This document shows positions 47,457 through 56,662 of a DNA stretch of 64,000 nt, piece by piece; position 1 is the first letter of the stretch; every line of letters starts with the position of its first letter. The translations under genes were made by a program, and so were the position numbers. The notes beneath the pieces were generated by a model that ran no database searches, was not told the DNA's origin, and saw only the letters and a program-made list of their open reading frames with translations. This stretch comes from Alphaproteobacteria bacterium (GTDB lineage: Bacteria > Pseudomonadota > Alphaproteobacteria > Caulobacterales > Maricaulaceae): the NCBI GenBank assembly GCA_024278855.1, contig JAJRSJ010000027.1, positions 1-64,000 of the forward strand. Direction: 5' to 3'.

Positions 47457-47915
47457 CTAGCTTACCGGCTCATCGCACGAACCGCCGGTGTTTTTGATAA
47501 TCCATCTCGCACCCCAATCCTCAAACCTGCGTGGGCCATTCAGGCTCATGGCGTCTATGCCGTAGCTGTAATAACATGTGTCTTGTTTATAGACCCAAAA
47601 GCACGAAATTCCCGTACCCATATTGGCATCATTTGGGTATTTATAACAGATTTTGTGCTTGCCCAATGTATACCAGATCCCCCTCGATTTGACCGGGCCT
47701 TCCACATAGTCCGTGGTGCCGTCCGGGTGGTGGAATTCGCTAAAATTATAGGTTTTTGTGCGCTCGCGCATGCACCGGTACTCGCCGATTATGGTTTTCC
47801 CGCTTAAGAGTTTTTGAATTTGCGCACTCGGGATCGGCGCGTAGTCTTTTTCAAGTGCATTGGCAATGGGCGGAGAAAGTACCAACAAAAGAATAACAAT
47901 AATTGTTCTAAGCAC
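47457..47915 (-). CDS. Secreted DUF995-like protein, paralog 2 of 3
   Basis: A 152-residue protein with a signal peptide (about 1-20, ending IANA) and the shared motifs TIIGEYRCMRERTKTYNFSE, FHHPDGTTDYVEG, GIWYTLGKHKICYKYPND, CFWVYKQDTCYYSYGIDAM and GGSCDEPVS. The most divergent of the three in its middle part. Its end touches the start of the next copy with no intervening base, so translation is probably coupled. It lies in an operon of three paralogs that leads into trmD. Confidence 0.8.
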   Translation of the reverse strand: MLRTIIVILLLVLSPPIANALEKDYAPIPSAQIQKLLSGKTIIGEYRCMRERTKTYNFSEFHHPDGTTDYVEGPVKSRGIWYTLGKHKICYKYPNDANMGTGISCFWVYKQDTCYYSYGIDAMSLNGPRRFEDWGARWIIKNTGGSCDEPVS

Positions 47916-47924
47916 GACCGCCCC

Positions 47925-48401
47925 CTATCCGACCGGCTCGGCGCAAGAGCCGCCCGAGCCTTTGCGAATGGCCCGCGACGACCATTTGTTCCAATTTCTG
48001 GGGCCGTGTAATGTCATATTGCGCGGCGCGAATTTGTAATAATAGCCGTCTGATTTAAACACGAAAAAACAATAGGTCTGGGTGTAATATCTACTTTTGG
48101 GATATTTATAGCAGATTTTATCATCCCCGATTATTTTCCAGCGCCCGTCCTCGCTCTTGCGCCCTTCAATATAATCCGTCGTGCCGTCGGCAAAGTGAAA
48201 TTCGGTGTAATTATAGGTGCGGGTGACATCGCGGTACTCACGGTACTCACCGACCATCATGGTTTGGCTAAACACGAAGCGTAAGGCCTCGCCCTTCATT
48301 TGGGCGGCGGCGCCGCCGCTTTGATTGGCACGTGACTGGTCAGCCGGCAGGATCATTGGCAAGAGCAGTAAAAGCAAAAAGCCTCTGACAATGTGTTTCA
48401 T
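47925..48401 (-). CDS. Secreted DUF995-like protein, paralog 1 of 3
   Basis: A 158-residue protein from ATG 48401 (a GTG three codons upstream is possible). Signal peptide about 1-27 (LLLLLLPMILPADQSRA); then VGEYREYRDVTRTYNYTEFH, FADGTTDYIEGRKSEDGRW, KIIGDDKICYKYPKSRYY, YCFFVFKSDGYYYKFAPRNM and SGGSCAEPVG. It is the first gene of the tandem set, nine bases before the next copy. The conserved cysteines imply disulfide-bonded periplasmic or extracellular proteins. No known activity. Confidence 0.8.
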   Translation of the reverse strand: MKHIVRGFLLLLLLPMILPADQSRANQSGGAAAQMKGEALRFVFSQTMMVGEYREYRDVTRTYNYTEFHFADGTTDYIEGRKSEDGRWKIIGDDKICYKYPKSRYYTQTYCFFVFKSDGYYYKFAPRNMTLHGPRNWNKWSSRAIRKGSGGSCAEPVG

Positions 48402-48508
48402 CTTGATCACATTTGTTCTATAGCAAGCAAAATCAGCTACGGCAATTCCCGTTTGCAGGAAAAGGACATTGGTACAAAGAGGACAATGGCATAAAAAGGA
48501 TAATAATT

Positions 48509-48901
48509 ATGGCCCAAAATTCTGAACGCAATTCTGAACGCAAGTTGGAACGCAAATTTGAACAACTGGGCCAACGGCCCGCCGATAGAATATTTCGCCG
48601 CTCCCGGGCCGCAGAGAACCGGCGGCGCATTTCGCAAAACAAAGATGCCCGGTTTTTCAAACTCGTATCGGGTGTTGCCAGTGTCGGTATTTTCATCGTA
48701 TTTGTGATCATTATTTTCACGAGCAAAGCCGCTTTCGGGGCGCAGACAGAGACACCTGCAGGAACGGGCGCAGAAACGGGTGGGGGCAGCGAGATGACAC
48801 AGCCATTACTGGGCGGTTTTTCCGCCCTTGATCTGTTGGGGCTTGCATTCGTCATAGTGGCTGGTTATGCGGTCTACCGCAAATACAACAATAAGGATTA
48901 A
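48509..48901 (+). CDS. Small membrane protein of unknown function
   Basis: A 130-residue protein from ATG 48509, which follows AAGGATAATAATT; in-frame codons further upstream are unlikely. The N-terminus is rich in NSER/KLER repeats, followed by a basic stretch. Then come two membrane segments, ASVGIFIVFVIIIFTSKAAF and FSALDLLGLAFVIVAGYAVY. Between them is a Gly/Thr-rich linker. I do not recognise the family. The stop lies three bases before the asd start, and the asd ribosome-binding site (AAGGA) is within its end, so the two genes are co-expressed. Confidence 0.7.
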   Translation: MAQNSERNSERKLERKFEQLGQRPADRIFRRSRAAENRRRISQNKDARFFKLVSGVASVGIFIVFVIIIFTSKAAFGAQTETPAGTGAETGGGSEMTQPLLGGFSALDLLGLAFVIVAGYAVYRKYNNKD

Positions 48902-48904
48902 AAC

Positions 48905-49924
48905 GTGGCACTTAAAATAGCCGTAGTCGGCGCGACAGGAAATGTCGGCACCGAAATGCTCAATATATTGGCCGAAAGTGATCTTGATGTGGGCGAGGTT
49001 TATGCGGTGGCCTCACGCCGGTCTTTGGGCCGCGAGGTCGGGTACGGAGACCGGGATTTAAAATGTCTGGATATTGAACAGTTTGATTTTTCCAAAATGG
49101 ACATTGTATTGATGAGCGCGGGCGGTGATGTCTCCAAACAATGGTCGCCGAAAATCATAGCCGCCGGGGCCAAAGTTGTCATTGATAATTCGTCGGTTTG
49201 GCGCATGGACAAAGAAGTGCCTTTGGTGGTGCCAGAGGTCAATGCGGACGCCGTGGACGGTTTTGCCAAAAAAGGCATTGTCGCCAATCCCAATTGTTCA
49301 ACCATTCAAATGGTGGTGGCCCTCAAGCCTTTGCACGACGCGGCCACAATAAAACGGGTCGTGGTCTCCACCTATCAAAGCACGTCTGGCGGCGGCCGTG
49401 CGGCTATGGACGAGCTTTGGATCCAGACCAAAGGCATTTATGTCAATGATACCCCGACGCCCGAAATTTTCCCAAAACAGATCGCCTTTAATGTCATTCC
49501 GCAAATTGATGTATTTATGGACGGCGGCGACACCAAAGAAGAATGGAAAATGAAGGCCGAAACCATGAAAATATTGGACAGCGGCATCAAAGTCACCGCC
49601 ACCTGTGTGCGCGTGCCTACGTTTATTGGCCACGCGGAAAGTCTCAATATAGAATTTGAAAATGAAATGGACGCTGACAAAGCCCGCGAGATATTACGCG
49701 AAAGCCCCGGTATTATGGTCTACGACAAACCGGACGAAAAAGGCGGATACATGACCCCGGCCGAAGTCTCCGGCGAATTCGCCACCTATGTGTCACGCAT
49801 CCGCGATGACAGCACTCAGGACAACACAATCAACCTATGGTGCGTCGGCGATAACTTGCGCAAAGGCGCAGCCCTAAACGCGGTGCAGATCGCCGAAGTT
49901 ATGGTGAATAAGGGTTTGCTTTAG
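48905..49924 (+). CDS. asd: Aspartate-semialdehyde dehydrogenase
   Basis: A 339-residue enzyme making L-aspartate-4-semialdehyde from aspartyl phosphate with NADPH, needed for lysine, diaminopimelate, threonine and methionine. The NADP loop is IAVVGATGNVGTEML. The active-site Cys is in IVANPNCSTIQMV near 132, a glutamine is in VVVSTYQSTSGGGRAAMDEL, and a late catalytic His is in FIGHAESLNIEF. Translation starts with GTG 48905 after AAGGA; that ribosome-binding site lies in the end of the preceding small gene. It converges with the sensor kinase and overlaps it by four bases. Confidence 0.97.
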   Translation: MALKIAVVGATGNVGTEMLNILAESDLDVGEVYAVASRRSLGREVGYGDRDLKCLDIEQFDFSKMDIVLMSAGGDVSKQWSPKIIAAGAKVVIDNSSVWRMDKEVPLVVPEVNADAVDGFAKKGIVANPNCSTIQMVVALKPLHDAATIKRVVVSTYQSTSGGGRAAMDELWIQTKGIYVNDTPTPEIFPKQIAFNVIPQIDVFMDGGDTKEEWKMKAETMKILDSGIKVTATCVRVPTFIGHAESLNIEFENEMDADKAREILRESPGIMVYDKPDEKGGYMTPAEVSGEFATYVSRIRDDSTQDNTINLWCVGDNLRKGAALNAVQIAEVMVNKGLL

Positions 49925-51393
49925 GCGGTCTTGCGTAGGTTGGACATTCTGGCTTGCATGTCCTCCTTATCCGCTTCCGGGTCGTGGGAGATTTGTACGA
50001 GCTCTTCTGTTGGAGGGTGGAAAAAATCAATGGGCGGGGCTATAGCTTTAGGCGCCACACCAATAGGTAAAACTAGCTCAAGCGTGAAAGTGGAGCCTTC
50101 GTTCGGGCGGCTTAGAACCGTTAAATCGCCGCCGATAAGCTTAGCGATATTTTTTGACAAGGACAAGCCAAGCCCGGTACCCTCATATTTGCGCGACAGG
50201 CCAGTATCCAGTTGGCAAAACCGGGTGAAAATTTTCTCGACATTTTCAGGCGCAATACCAATTCCGGTGTCTTGAACCGATATAAATATCTGAAACTTGT
50301 CCCCGCTATCTCCAGTTTTATCAACTGTGCCGCTAACATGAATATATGCCGACCCCTTGTCAGTAAATTTGAGCGCGTTACTGAGTAGGTTATTGATAAT
50401 TTTACGGATTTCTTTTTGATCGCCTATAAAATTTTCAGGCATGTCCTCAGGGTAACGATGCCCAATTAACAAGCCCTTGTTTGCAGCTGCGGGCGTATGC
50501 AAATCGACCAGTGAGCATAATAAATCCGGTAGATTAAATGGTTCGGGGGCAAGTTTGAACCTACCTTCGTCCAACTTTGAAATATCCATGGCATCTTCCA
50601 GAATTGCAAACAGGTTTTGCGAACTTCTGGTTATGTTTTTTACGTATTGCCATTGTTTGGCCTCAAGCCCTGTTCTTTGTAATATCTCGCTCATGCCTAT
50701 GATTCCGTTAAGCGGCGTACGGAGCTCGTGGCTTATATCGGACATAAACTGGGGTTTGGCTTCACTTGCACTCCTTGCCTGTCTTGCATTTTCTTCTAAC
50801 GCATCAAATGCTGAGTGCATGGCATAACTGGCAAAACTGGTAATGGCGGTTGTGAGGCCCAAAATTATCGACATTTGCACAACCCGCTGTATATGGCGGG
50901 CAGTAAACAGGGCCGGGTCGTATAAAGCGCCTTGGGGGGCGCTTACTGATACAGAATACAGCCCCCAGATAAACGCCATAGCAAGGCAGCCAAACAAAAC
51001 CACAGTTCGCCAGCCACTGATAAACCCGCAAACTATAGAGCCAAGCAGCAAATACGGCAACAGCGCCGAGTTTATACCCGTATAATCAAATAGTGAAGCC
51101 GCAGCGATGGCGGCAAACAGGAGCAGGCTGTAAAACCCGGCAAATAAATAGAACGCCTTTGTGTAGCGCAAAGCCACAACCGACCCGAGGAGCAAAATGC
51201 TGACGGCGGTCGCGATCCAGTGGTCAAATGTCCAACGACCATAGGTATTTGTCATATTGGCTAAATTGACGAGTTGCGAAATGACCAGTGCGAATGCAAT
51301 TGTATAGACGGCACGCGCCCGCAAAATATCACTGGTACGGTGCAAATTGTTTATGCGTAGTCTAGCCTCGAATTGTGCAATTATTCGTATCAT
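49921..51393 (-). CDS. Membrane sensor histidine kinase
   Basis: A 490-residue kinase with about six hydrophobic segments in residues 30-200. A HisKA phospho-acceptor follows in FMSDISHELRTPLNGIIGMS near 219. The HATPase domain has the N-box KIINNLLSNALKFTDKG, the G1 box DTGIGIAPENVEKIF and the G2 box GTGLGLSLSKNIAKLIGG. There is no receiver or HPt domain, so the partner regulator is elsewhere. The membrane region has no recognised sensor domain. It ends convergently with asd. A 148-bp gap lies before the TauE gene. Confidence 0.93.
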   Translation of the reverse strand: MIRIIAQFEARLRINNLHRTSDILRARAVYTIAFALVISQLVNLANMTNTYGRWTFDHWIATAVSILLLGSVVALRYTKAFYLFAGFYSLLLFAAIAAASLFDYTGINSALLPYLLLGSIVCGFISGWRTVVLFGCLAMAFIWGLYSVSVSAPQGALYDPALFTARHIQRVVQMSIILGLTTAITSFASYAMHSAFDALEENARQARSASEAKPQFMSDISHELRTPLNGIIGMSEILQRTGLEAKQWQYVKNITRSSQNLFAILEDAMDISKLDEGRFKLAPEPFNLPDLLCSLVDLHTPAAANKGLLIGHRYPEDMPENFIGDQKEIRKIINNLLSNALKFTDKGSAYIHVSGTVDKTGDSGDKFQIFISVQDTGIGIAPENVEKIFTRFCQLDTGLSRKYEGTGLGLSLSKNIAKLIGGDLTVLSRPNEGSTFTLELVLPIGVAPKAIAPPIDFFHPPTEELVQISHDPEADKEDMQARMSNLRKTA

Positions 51394-51541
51394 TAAAAGT
51401 CATACCCCACCCCATTTATACGCACCAAATTAGGACAGACTTCCAAACATAAAGTTAAATATATCTTTCGTATGATGTGTTCTTCCATTATTTCCCCTGT
51501 ATTTTCAATAACATCGAGCCATGTTGGCGCGATACTAACGA

Positions 51542-52369
51542 ATGCGGGCATTCACTTCATTCTTGCTTCACAATAATCTCCAACCGCTTTACATTATGCT
51601 CATGGCGGTAAAAATCATCATGCTTATATTAGTGTCTGCCCTGATCACCGCCGGCATATCGGGCGTGTTCGGTATGGCGGGTGGGCTGATTTTCATGGGG
51701 GTGATTGCCACATTCATGGGTGTAGCCGAGGCTATGGTTGTCCACGGGGCCGTGCAATCTGTCTCCAATTCGACCCGTGCATATTTACTCAAAGGCCATG
51801 TGCGCTGGGATATATTCTTGCGGGTTGTTATGGGTTCGCTGCCGGCTTTGGCGGGCTCGATATTGTTAAGTTTTATTCCGAGCAAAGGGGTGTTGTTTTT
51901 GGCCCTCGGCCTGTTGCCAATATTGCTGTGGTTGCCCAAACAATGGATTTCTTTGGACGCGCAAAAACCTGTACATGCGATTTTATGCGGGTTTTATGTC
52001 ACGGGACTTACTTTGGTCGCAGGTGTGGCCGGCCCGGCATTGGATATGTTTTTCGTTAAAACCAAAATGCCAAGGCACGAAATTGTCGCCACCAAAGCCG
52101 TCATCATGTTCGCGTCCCATATGATGAAAATTCTATATTTCGGGCTACCACTATTGGCGGCTAGTCAATTATCCGGCCATATACCGGGCTTGCCGCCTTG
52201 GTGGTTTTTTGTCGCCGCAATACCGCTCATCATGCTCGGCACATACGGCGGCACGCACATATTAGGGCGCATGAGCAATGTCGGATTTCGCAGTGCTACC
52301 AAATATCTGGTCAGTTTTATTGGCGTAGTTTATGTGGTGCGCGGGGCGATTCTATTGGGTTGGGTTTAA
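51542..52369 (+). CDS. TauE/SafE-family membrane transporter
   Basis: About 255-275 residues of mostly hydrophobic sequence with about eight helices, typical of the TauE/SafE/YfcA sulfite or organosulfonate exporter family. The family half-repeats are visible as AGISGVFGMAGGLIFMGVIA near the N-terminus and FYVTGLTLVAGVAGPALDMF later. The start is uncertain: ATG 51542, 51596 or 51602 all give an open frame, and none has a strong Shine-Dalgarno. Substrate unknown. It converges with the lipoprotein gene with only five bases between. Confidence 0.85.
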   Translation: MRAFTSFLLHNNLQPLYIMLMAVKIIMLILVSALITAGISGVFGMAGGLIFMGVIATFMGVAEAMVVHGAVQSVSNSTRAYLLKGHVRWDIFLRVVMGSLPALAGSILLSFIPSKGVLFLALGLLPILLWLPKQWISLDAQKPVHAILCGFYVTGLTLVAGVAGPALDMFFVKTKMPRHEIVATKAVIMFASHMMKILYFGLPLLAASQLSGHIPGLPPWWFFVAAIPLIMLGTYGGTHILGRMSNVGFRSATKYLVSFIGVVYVVRGAILLGWV

Positions 52370-52374
52370 ACCAC

Positions 52375-52989
52375 TCACCAAGGTTTGGGCGGGGTCGGGA
52401 CTTGTTTGGTCAGATCAAATTCAACACGAAAATGCCGGTTTTCCCGATTTAGTTCATAGGCGTAAAGTATCGGCGTAATCTCTACGGCCCAAACATTGCT
52501 CATGGAAGCATCCAAACCTTCTTTCAAAAATAGCGCCGTGGAAAATGCGTCTACGGGGAATTCTTGCCGCGTGGCCGTACCCATATCCGCAGTATCGCCG
52601 CCGTAAAAGCTGACGGCATCTGCGCTACCGTCTTCGTGATTATGCTGGTGTTTGAGGCGAAGCCCCGTCTCGGTCTTGGTGAATATCCAAGTGCGTGAAC
52701 GGTCATCACCAACAGAAAACGGAATGCGGATTGTGTCTGTCGCGCAATTTACCTGCATAACCATAGGCAGGTGTTTCATATCCTGATCAACCGGATCGTC
52801 GCTGACCATTTTGCCCCCGTAAGCCTTACCGCAATGGAGGCGAAGGGCAGTCATAAATTCGGCTTGCTGTCCATTGAGAGCAGGCATGGACGTTTGAGTT
52901 TCAGGTTCAATTTCAGCTTTTGGCGGGGAACAGGCAAATAACAAACCTACGGATAAGAACAGCAAGACTTTAGATGTAGTTGTGATCAT
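52375..52989 (-). CDS. Putative lipoprotein of unknown function
   Basis: A 204-residue protein with a lipoprotein signal (VLLFLSVGLLFACSPP): the Cys after FA is the acylation site, and Ser at +2 suggests an outer-membrane destination. The mature domain has an LHCGKAYGGK segment, a paired Cys (VNCATDT), then RTWIFTKTETGLRLKHQHNH, which could bind metal through its histidines. ATG 52989 gives the best lipoprotein signal; ATGs just upstream are possible. I do not recognise the family with certainty. A small dyad lies upstream. Confidence 0.75.
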   Translation of the reverse strand: MITTTSKVLLFLSVGLLFACSPPKAEIEPETQTSMPALNGQQAEFMTALRLHCGKAYGGKMVSDDPVDQDMKHLPMVMQVNCATDTIRIPFSVGDDRSRTWIFTKTETGLRLKHQHNHEDGSADAVSFYGGDTADMGTATRQEFPVDAFSTALFLKEGLDASMSNVWAVEITPILYAYELNRENRHFRVEFDLTKQVPTPPKPW

Positions 52990-53060
52990 AGGGCACTCCA
53001 TATTTTGCAAACACTATAACCCATCCTAAAAACATTGATAGGCCATTGCCCAATTAAATT

Positions 53061-53076
53061 ACTAAATGAGTTTAGT
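53061..53076. promoter_or_regulatory. Short dyad upstream of the lipoprotein gene
   Basis: ACTAAA (53061-53066) and TTTAGT (53071-53076) are perfect arms around four bases, in the 183-bp gap between the porin's stop and the lipoprotein's start. It lies 72 bp before the lipoprotein ATG and could be an operator. No further support. Confidence 0.3.
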
Positions 53077-53172
53077 CATTCAATAATTTGACCATTTCAA
53101 AGGGTAATGCTGCGAATATATTTTGCGGTAGAGCCGTGGGGATATATCACTGTGTCTGAACTGGTTTGCACA

Positions 53173-54345
53173 TTACCAGTCTATTTGTAAGCGCGTATAC
53201 AAACCTTTGGCGGTAAATGTATCAGCGCTGGCGTCTGTGTAATTTATTTTAACCCGCACATGGCTCTCGGGATACCAGGTCAAACCAAGCGTCCATGTAT
53301 CAGCTTCTTCGTCCCCTGCACTACGCGCATTGAGCGTATCAAACCGCGCCGCAATTTCCCAAGCCCCAAACCCGCCTTTGGACAGTGGGCGCGAAGGTTT
53401 GGTGCGGTCAAACTTACCAGCGCCAGCTTTATAGCCGCGGGCTTCGCCGGTCAGAAAATACCCGGCCTGAACAAACCCGCCGCTGACAGAGCCAATGTCC
53501 CCGTCCTCAGCCATATATTCTGCCTGGGTGTGAAACGGGCCAAAGCGGCTGGCAAATTCTGCGCCGTACAGCACCGCATTATCGCCGAGAACCGGTTTGA
53601 TTTTCTGCGTGACCAGATGGGATCCCCAACGGGCCGAGCGCGAAGGCGCACCGCGCTGGGTATTGGTCCGGCGCATAAAGGCCCCAATATGTACGAGCTT
53701 GTCTGCGTCCAAAATCGGCGCATAGGAGGCCCGCGCCGCTAAAATCGTGTTGGTCGGCTTGCCGTCTATAGCGCCGTTGATAGAATTACCCCAAGCCCCG
53801 ACCATCCACGAATAATTGTCGCCCGCCTGACCAAGTTCTGCACCTATGCGCCGGTCAAGTCCGACCGCGTCGGTAATCATGCCGCGTTCGGTAAATGTTG
53901 AATGCAAAGAAGACGTAGACTCCTCCATAGTATTGCCGGCTTTCATCTGCCCGACCTTTATATAGACGGGGAGAATATCTTTATCGCTCCAGACCACATT
54001 TACGGCTTTGGCCGTGGTGCCGCGACCGACGAAATCAACCTCGGCTTTATATTTGAAATGGCCGCGTTTGGCCTCAACTCCAACCCGGGCCGTGCGAAAT
54101 TCGCTGTCGTCAAAACTGTTTTTGGGCCCGCCAACGCCGGTCTCGGATATACTGGCCCAGTCCCACAAGACCCGCCCGCGAATTTTCCAAGTATTTCCGT
54201 GCGCATCTTTGGTTTTGGGCGCACCTTGGAATAATCTCCAAATATCAGGCTTGGTTTCAGATTGGGAATTATCAGCGGCTAAACCGGGCGCGGACATGCC
54301 CAAGCCCGTTAAAATCAGGGGGGCCAGTACAATATATTTCTTCAT
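53173..54345 (-). CDS. Outer-membrane porin of the OprO/OprP (phosphate-selective-like) type
   Basis: A 390-residue porin with a signal peptide (about 1-24, ending APGLAA) and a 16-strand-type barrel. Family-like features are WKIRGRVLWDWASISETGVG, FRTARVGVEAKRGHFKYKAE and FERGMI-like turns. Its last residue is the Trp of LYTRLQIDW, the usual terminal aromatic for barrel insertion. Specificity (phosphate, polyphosphate or other anions) is not assured from sequence. It lies alone; no pho genes are nearby. The 331 bp beyond its start hold the second MITE copy. Confidence 0.88.
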   Translation of the reverse strand: MKKYIVLAPLILTGLGMSAPGLAADNSQSETKPDIWRLFQGAPKTKDAHGNTWKIRGRVLWDWASISETGVGGPKNSFDDSEFRTARVGVEAKRGHFKYKAEVDFVGRGTTAKAVNVVWSDKDILPVYIKVGQMKAGNTMEESTSSLHSTFTERGMITDAVGLDRRIGAELGQAGDNYSWMVGAWGNSINGAIDGKPTNTILAARASYAPILDADKLVHIGAFMRRTNTQRGAPSRSARWGSHLVTQKIKPVLGDNAVLYGAEFASRFGPFHTQAEYMAEDGDIGSVSGGFVQAGYFLTGEARGYKAGAGKFDRTKPSRPLSKGGFGAWEIAARFDTLNARSAGDEEADTWTLGLTWYPESHVRVKINYTDASADTFTAKGLYTRLQIDW

Positions 54346-54440
54346 GTCAAATCTCAGACATAGTAATTCGGAACCAATAAATGGCCAGTAGCCTAATCAT
54401 TTTTGTCTGGCTAGTGTTATTTTCAGGTTTTGTCGTCTTG

Positions 54441-54612
54441 TATACTCAGGATACTCGGAAACCCGAAAATTTGTCGGGAGATATTTTTTCGGCTGGCAAG
54501 GCGCGTTCTGCGCGGCAATGCCTTAGAATTGTTAGCAGGACGCAACGAAGTCAGGCGGAAAAATAGACCCGAGAAAATTCGGGTATTCGGGTATTCGGGT
54601 ATCCTGAGTATA
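54441..54612. mobile_element. MITE-like inverted-repeat element, copy 2
   Basis: 172 bp with the same ends TATACTCAGGATAC and GTATCCTGAGTATA as the copy at 5417-5580. The two differ at one base (AGACCC against AGCCCC near the right end) and by an extra eight-base copy of ATTCGGGT, which occurs three times here and twice in copy 1. Such near-identity implies recent movement or gene conversion. It is the only notable feature of the 331-bp gap between the porin and marC. Confidence 0.9.
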
Positions 54613-54676
54613 ATATTTCGGGCCACAAACCACGACAAGGCTTGCAGTAGCACGCCGGCTCGGATAAGGGAGATTT

Positions 54677-55315
54677 ATGTTTAACCCAGAATTATTTTTA
54701 TCAGCCTTTGCGGTGTTGTTTGTCATCATCGACCCGCCGGGCTGTGCGCCGATATTTGCGACCCTGACCCAAGGAACCTCAAAACGCCACCAGCGCATTA
54801 TGGCGTTTAAATCCGTCAGTGTTGCGGCGGGTATATTGTTTGTATTCGCCTTTTTCGGCGAAACGATTTTTCATGCCCTCGGTATAGATTTTAGCGCCCT
54901 TCGCATTGCCGGCGGTATTATGCTGTTCATCATTGCTTTACAAATGGTGTTTGAGCAGCGCACGGAAAGCCGCGAAACCAGAGCCGAAGAAACCCTTGAA
55001 GCCACAGACAACCCCGAAGATATATCCGTGTTCCCCATGGGTATTCCCATGATTGCCGGGCCGGGAACCATCGCGTCCTTGCTGTTATTTATGTCCAACG
55101 CCGAAGGTACGGGGGATGTTGCCACTATTTTGGCGGCCTTGGGCGCCGTACTTTTGATCACATTGGTGTCGTTTCTCATTGCCGGCTGGCTCATGAAGCT
55201 CATGGGTAAAACCTTCACCAATGTCCTGACCCGTGTACTTGGGTTTTTACTGGCGGCGTTGGCGGCGCAATTTATTTTAGACGGTATCAAAGGCGCCCTG
55301 CCGGGACTTTTGTGA
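54677..55315 (+). CDS. MarC-family (UPF0056) membrane protein
   Basis: A 212-residue six-helix inner-membrane protein of the MarC/YchE group, once thought linked to multiple antibiotic resistance but of unproven function. Motifs include FVIIDPPGCAPIFATLTQGT near the N-terminus, RIAGGIMLFIIALQMV, and FPMGIPMIAGPGTIASLLLF. Length and helices are standard. It is followed by yggT (63-bp gap) and folD, so a transcript of three genes is probable. Confidence 0.9.
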   Translation: MFNPELFLSAFAVLFVIIDPPGCAPIFATLTQGTSKRHQRIMAFKSVSVAAGILFVFAFFGETIFHALGIDFSALRIAGGIMLFIIALQMVFEQRTESRETRAEETLEATDNPEDISVFPMGIPMIAGPGTIASLLLFMSNAEGTGDVATILAALGAVLLITLVSFLIAGWLMKLMGKTFTNVLTRVLGFLLAALAAQFILDGIKGALPGLL

Positions 55316-55377
55316 TTGCAACACAAACCGTCCGGGCTTAATAAGAAAAAAATATAACAAGAAAACCCGGAGTCCAT

Positions 55378-55674
55378 ATGACCTATGCAATTATCAGTTT
55401 ACTGAGCAGCATTATTAATTTGTACCTTCTCGTCATCATTATTTGGGTGATCGCCAGCTGGTTGCAGACCTTTGGTGTCATTGATGCCAGGCATCCTGTG
55501 GTCCGACAAATTTTATCAATCATCAACGCACTGGTAGAGCCGGCAATCGCCCCGATCAGGCGTATAATCCCTTCTATTGGCGGGCTGGATTTATCGCCGA
55601 TTGTGTTAATTTTGGGTTTGTATTTTATCCTCAACTTTCTCACAAGTTTTCGCTTAACGGGTAGCTTGTTATAG
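55378..55674 (+). CDS. YggT-family membrane protein
   Basis: A 98-residue protein with two long hydrophobic segments ([20 protein letters not shown] and [16 protein letters not shown]) and the family motif [20 protein letters not shown] with [16 protein letters not shown] between them. YggT proteins occur near cell-division, osmotic or proteolysis genes; the role is unclear. folD starts 11 bases after its stop, so they are cotranscribed. Confidence 0.88.
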   Translation: MTYAIISLLSSIINLYLLVIIIWVIASWLQTFGVIDARHPVVRQILSIINALVEPAIAPIRRIIPSIGGLDLSPIVLILGLYFILNFLTSFRLTGSLL

Positions 55675-55685
55675 GGTCTCAGAAC

Positions 55686-56591
55686 ATGGCAAATATCATT
55701 GACGGAAAAGCGGTTGCGGCAGATCTGCGCCGCAATGTTACCACGGCGGTTAGCGCGCTAAAATCCGCTTACGGTTATGCCCCGACCTTGGCGGTTATTC
55801 TGGTCGGGGAAGACCCGGCGTCCCAAGTCTATGTGCGCTCCAAGCACAAATTTACCAAACAAGCCGGCATGGGTTCTGTGGCGCATAAATTGCCCGAAGA
55901 TGTAGACGAGCAAACCCTGATAGACTTAATTAAAACGCTCAACACTGACGCCGATGTTGACGGTATATTGGTACAATTACCTTTGCCGTCCCACATAGAT
56001 ACTCAGCGGGTTATCGGGGTTATTGACCCGGCCAAAGATGTGGACGGGCTGACGGAAATTAGCGCCGGGCGTTTGTCTTTGGGGCGGCCGGGCTTGCGCC
56101 CCTGTACGCCAGAGGGCTGTGTTATTCTGGCCAAGTCCGCTTTGGAAAAAGGCGACAGCTTATCGGGCAAGCATTGCGTCATTGTCGGGCGATCTATCCT
56201 TGTCGGCAAGCCGGCCGCATTTTTGTTTCTGGAGCAAAATTGCACCGTCACAATCGCCCATTCGCGCACTAAAAATTTAGCGGATGTTTGTCGTAGTGCT
56301 GATATATTGGTGGCTGCCGTCGGGCGGCCTTTGATGATCAAAGGGGGTTGGGTCAAAAAGGGCGCGATTGTCATAGATGTTGGCATCAACCGCGTGGCTA
56401 ATAATACCCCCAGGGCAAAGCGCAAAACCAAACTCGTTGGAGATGTGGATTTTGAAGCGGCGACCAAATATGCAATGGCAATCACACCCGTCCCCGGTGG
56501 TGTTGGGCCTATGACCATTGCTTGTTTGTTGCGTAATACGGTATTGGCGGCTTGTGCGCGGCGCAATATGACCATAAGCCAGAAATTGTAA
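55686..56591 (+). CDS. folD: Methylenetetrahydrofolate dehydrogenase / cyclohydrolase
   Basis: A 301-residue bifunctional enzyme of one-carbon metabolism that interconverts methylene-, methenyl- and formyl-tetrahydrofolate with NADP. Signatures are [16 protein letters not shown] with the catalytic Lys, [35 protein letters not shown] for nucleotide binding, and [18 protein letters not shown] near the end. Normal length and intact motifs. It works together with folate made by the PabBC enzyme also in this window. Confidence 0.97.
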   Translation: MANIIDGKAVAADLRRNVTTAVSALKSAYGYAPTLAVILVGEDPASQVYVRSKHKFTKQAGMGSVAHKLPEDVDEQTLIDLIKTLNTDADVDGILVQLPLPSHIDTQRVIGVIDPAKDVDGLTEISAGRLSLGRPGLRPCTPEGCVILAKSALEKGDSLSGKHCVIVGRSILVGKPAAFLFLEQNCTVTIAHSRTKNLADVCRSADILVAAVGRPLMIKGGWVKKGAIVIDVGINRVANNTPRAKRKTKLVGDVDFEAATKYAMAITPVPGGVGPMTIACLLRNTVLAACARRNMTISQKL

Positions 56592-56662
56592 GCCGTAAGT
56601 TGTAAGCCCTATATTAACTACACCCTTACACAGGGCTTTAACACAATGAGAGTAGGTTTGAA

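Noticed and set aside
54423-54653. Protein-coding gene inside MITE copy 2
   Set aside because: The frame is created by the inverted-repeat element itself and has no conserved domain or start signal.
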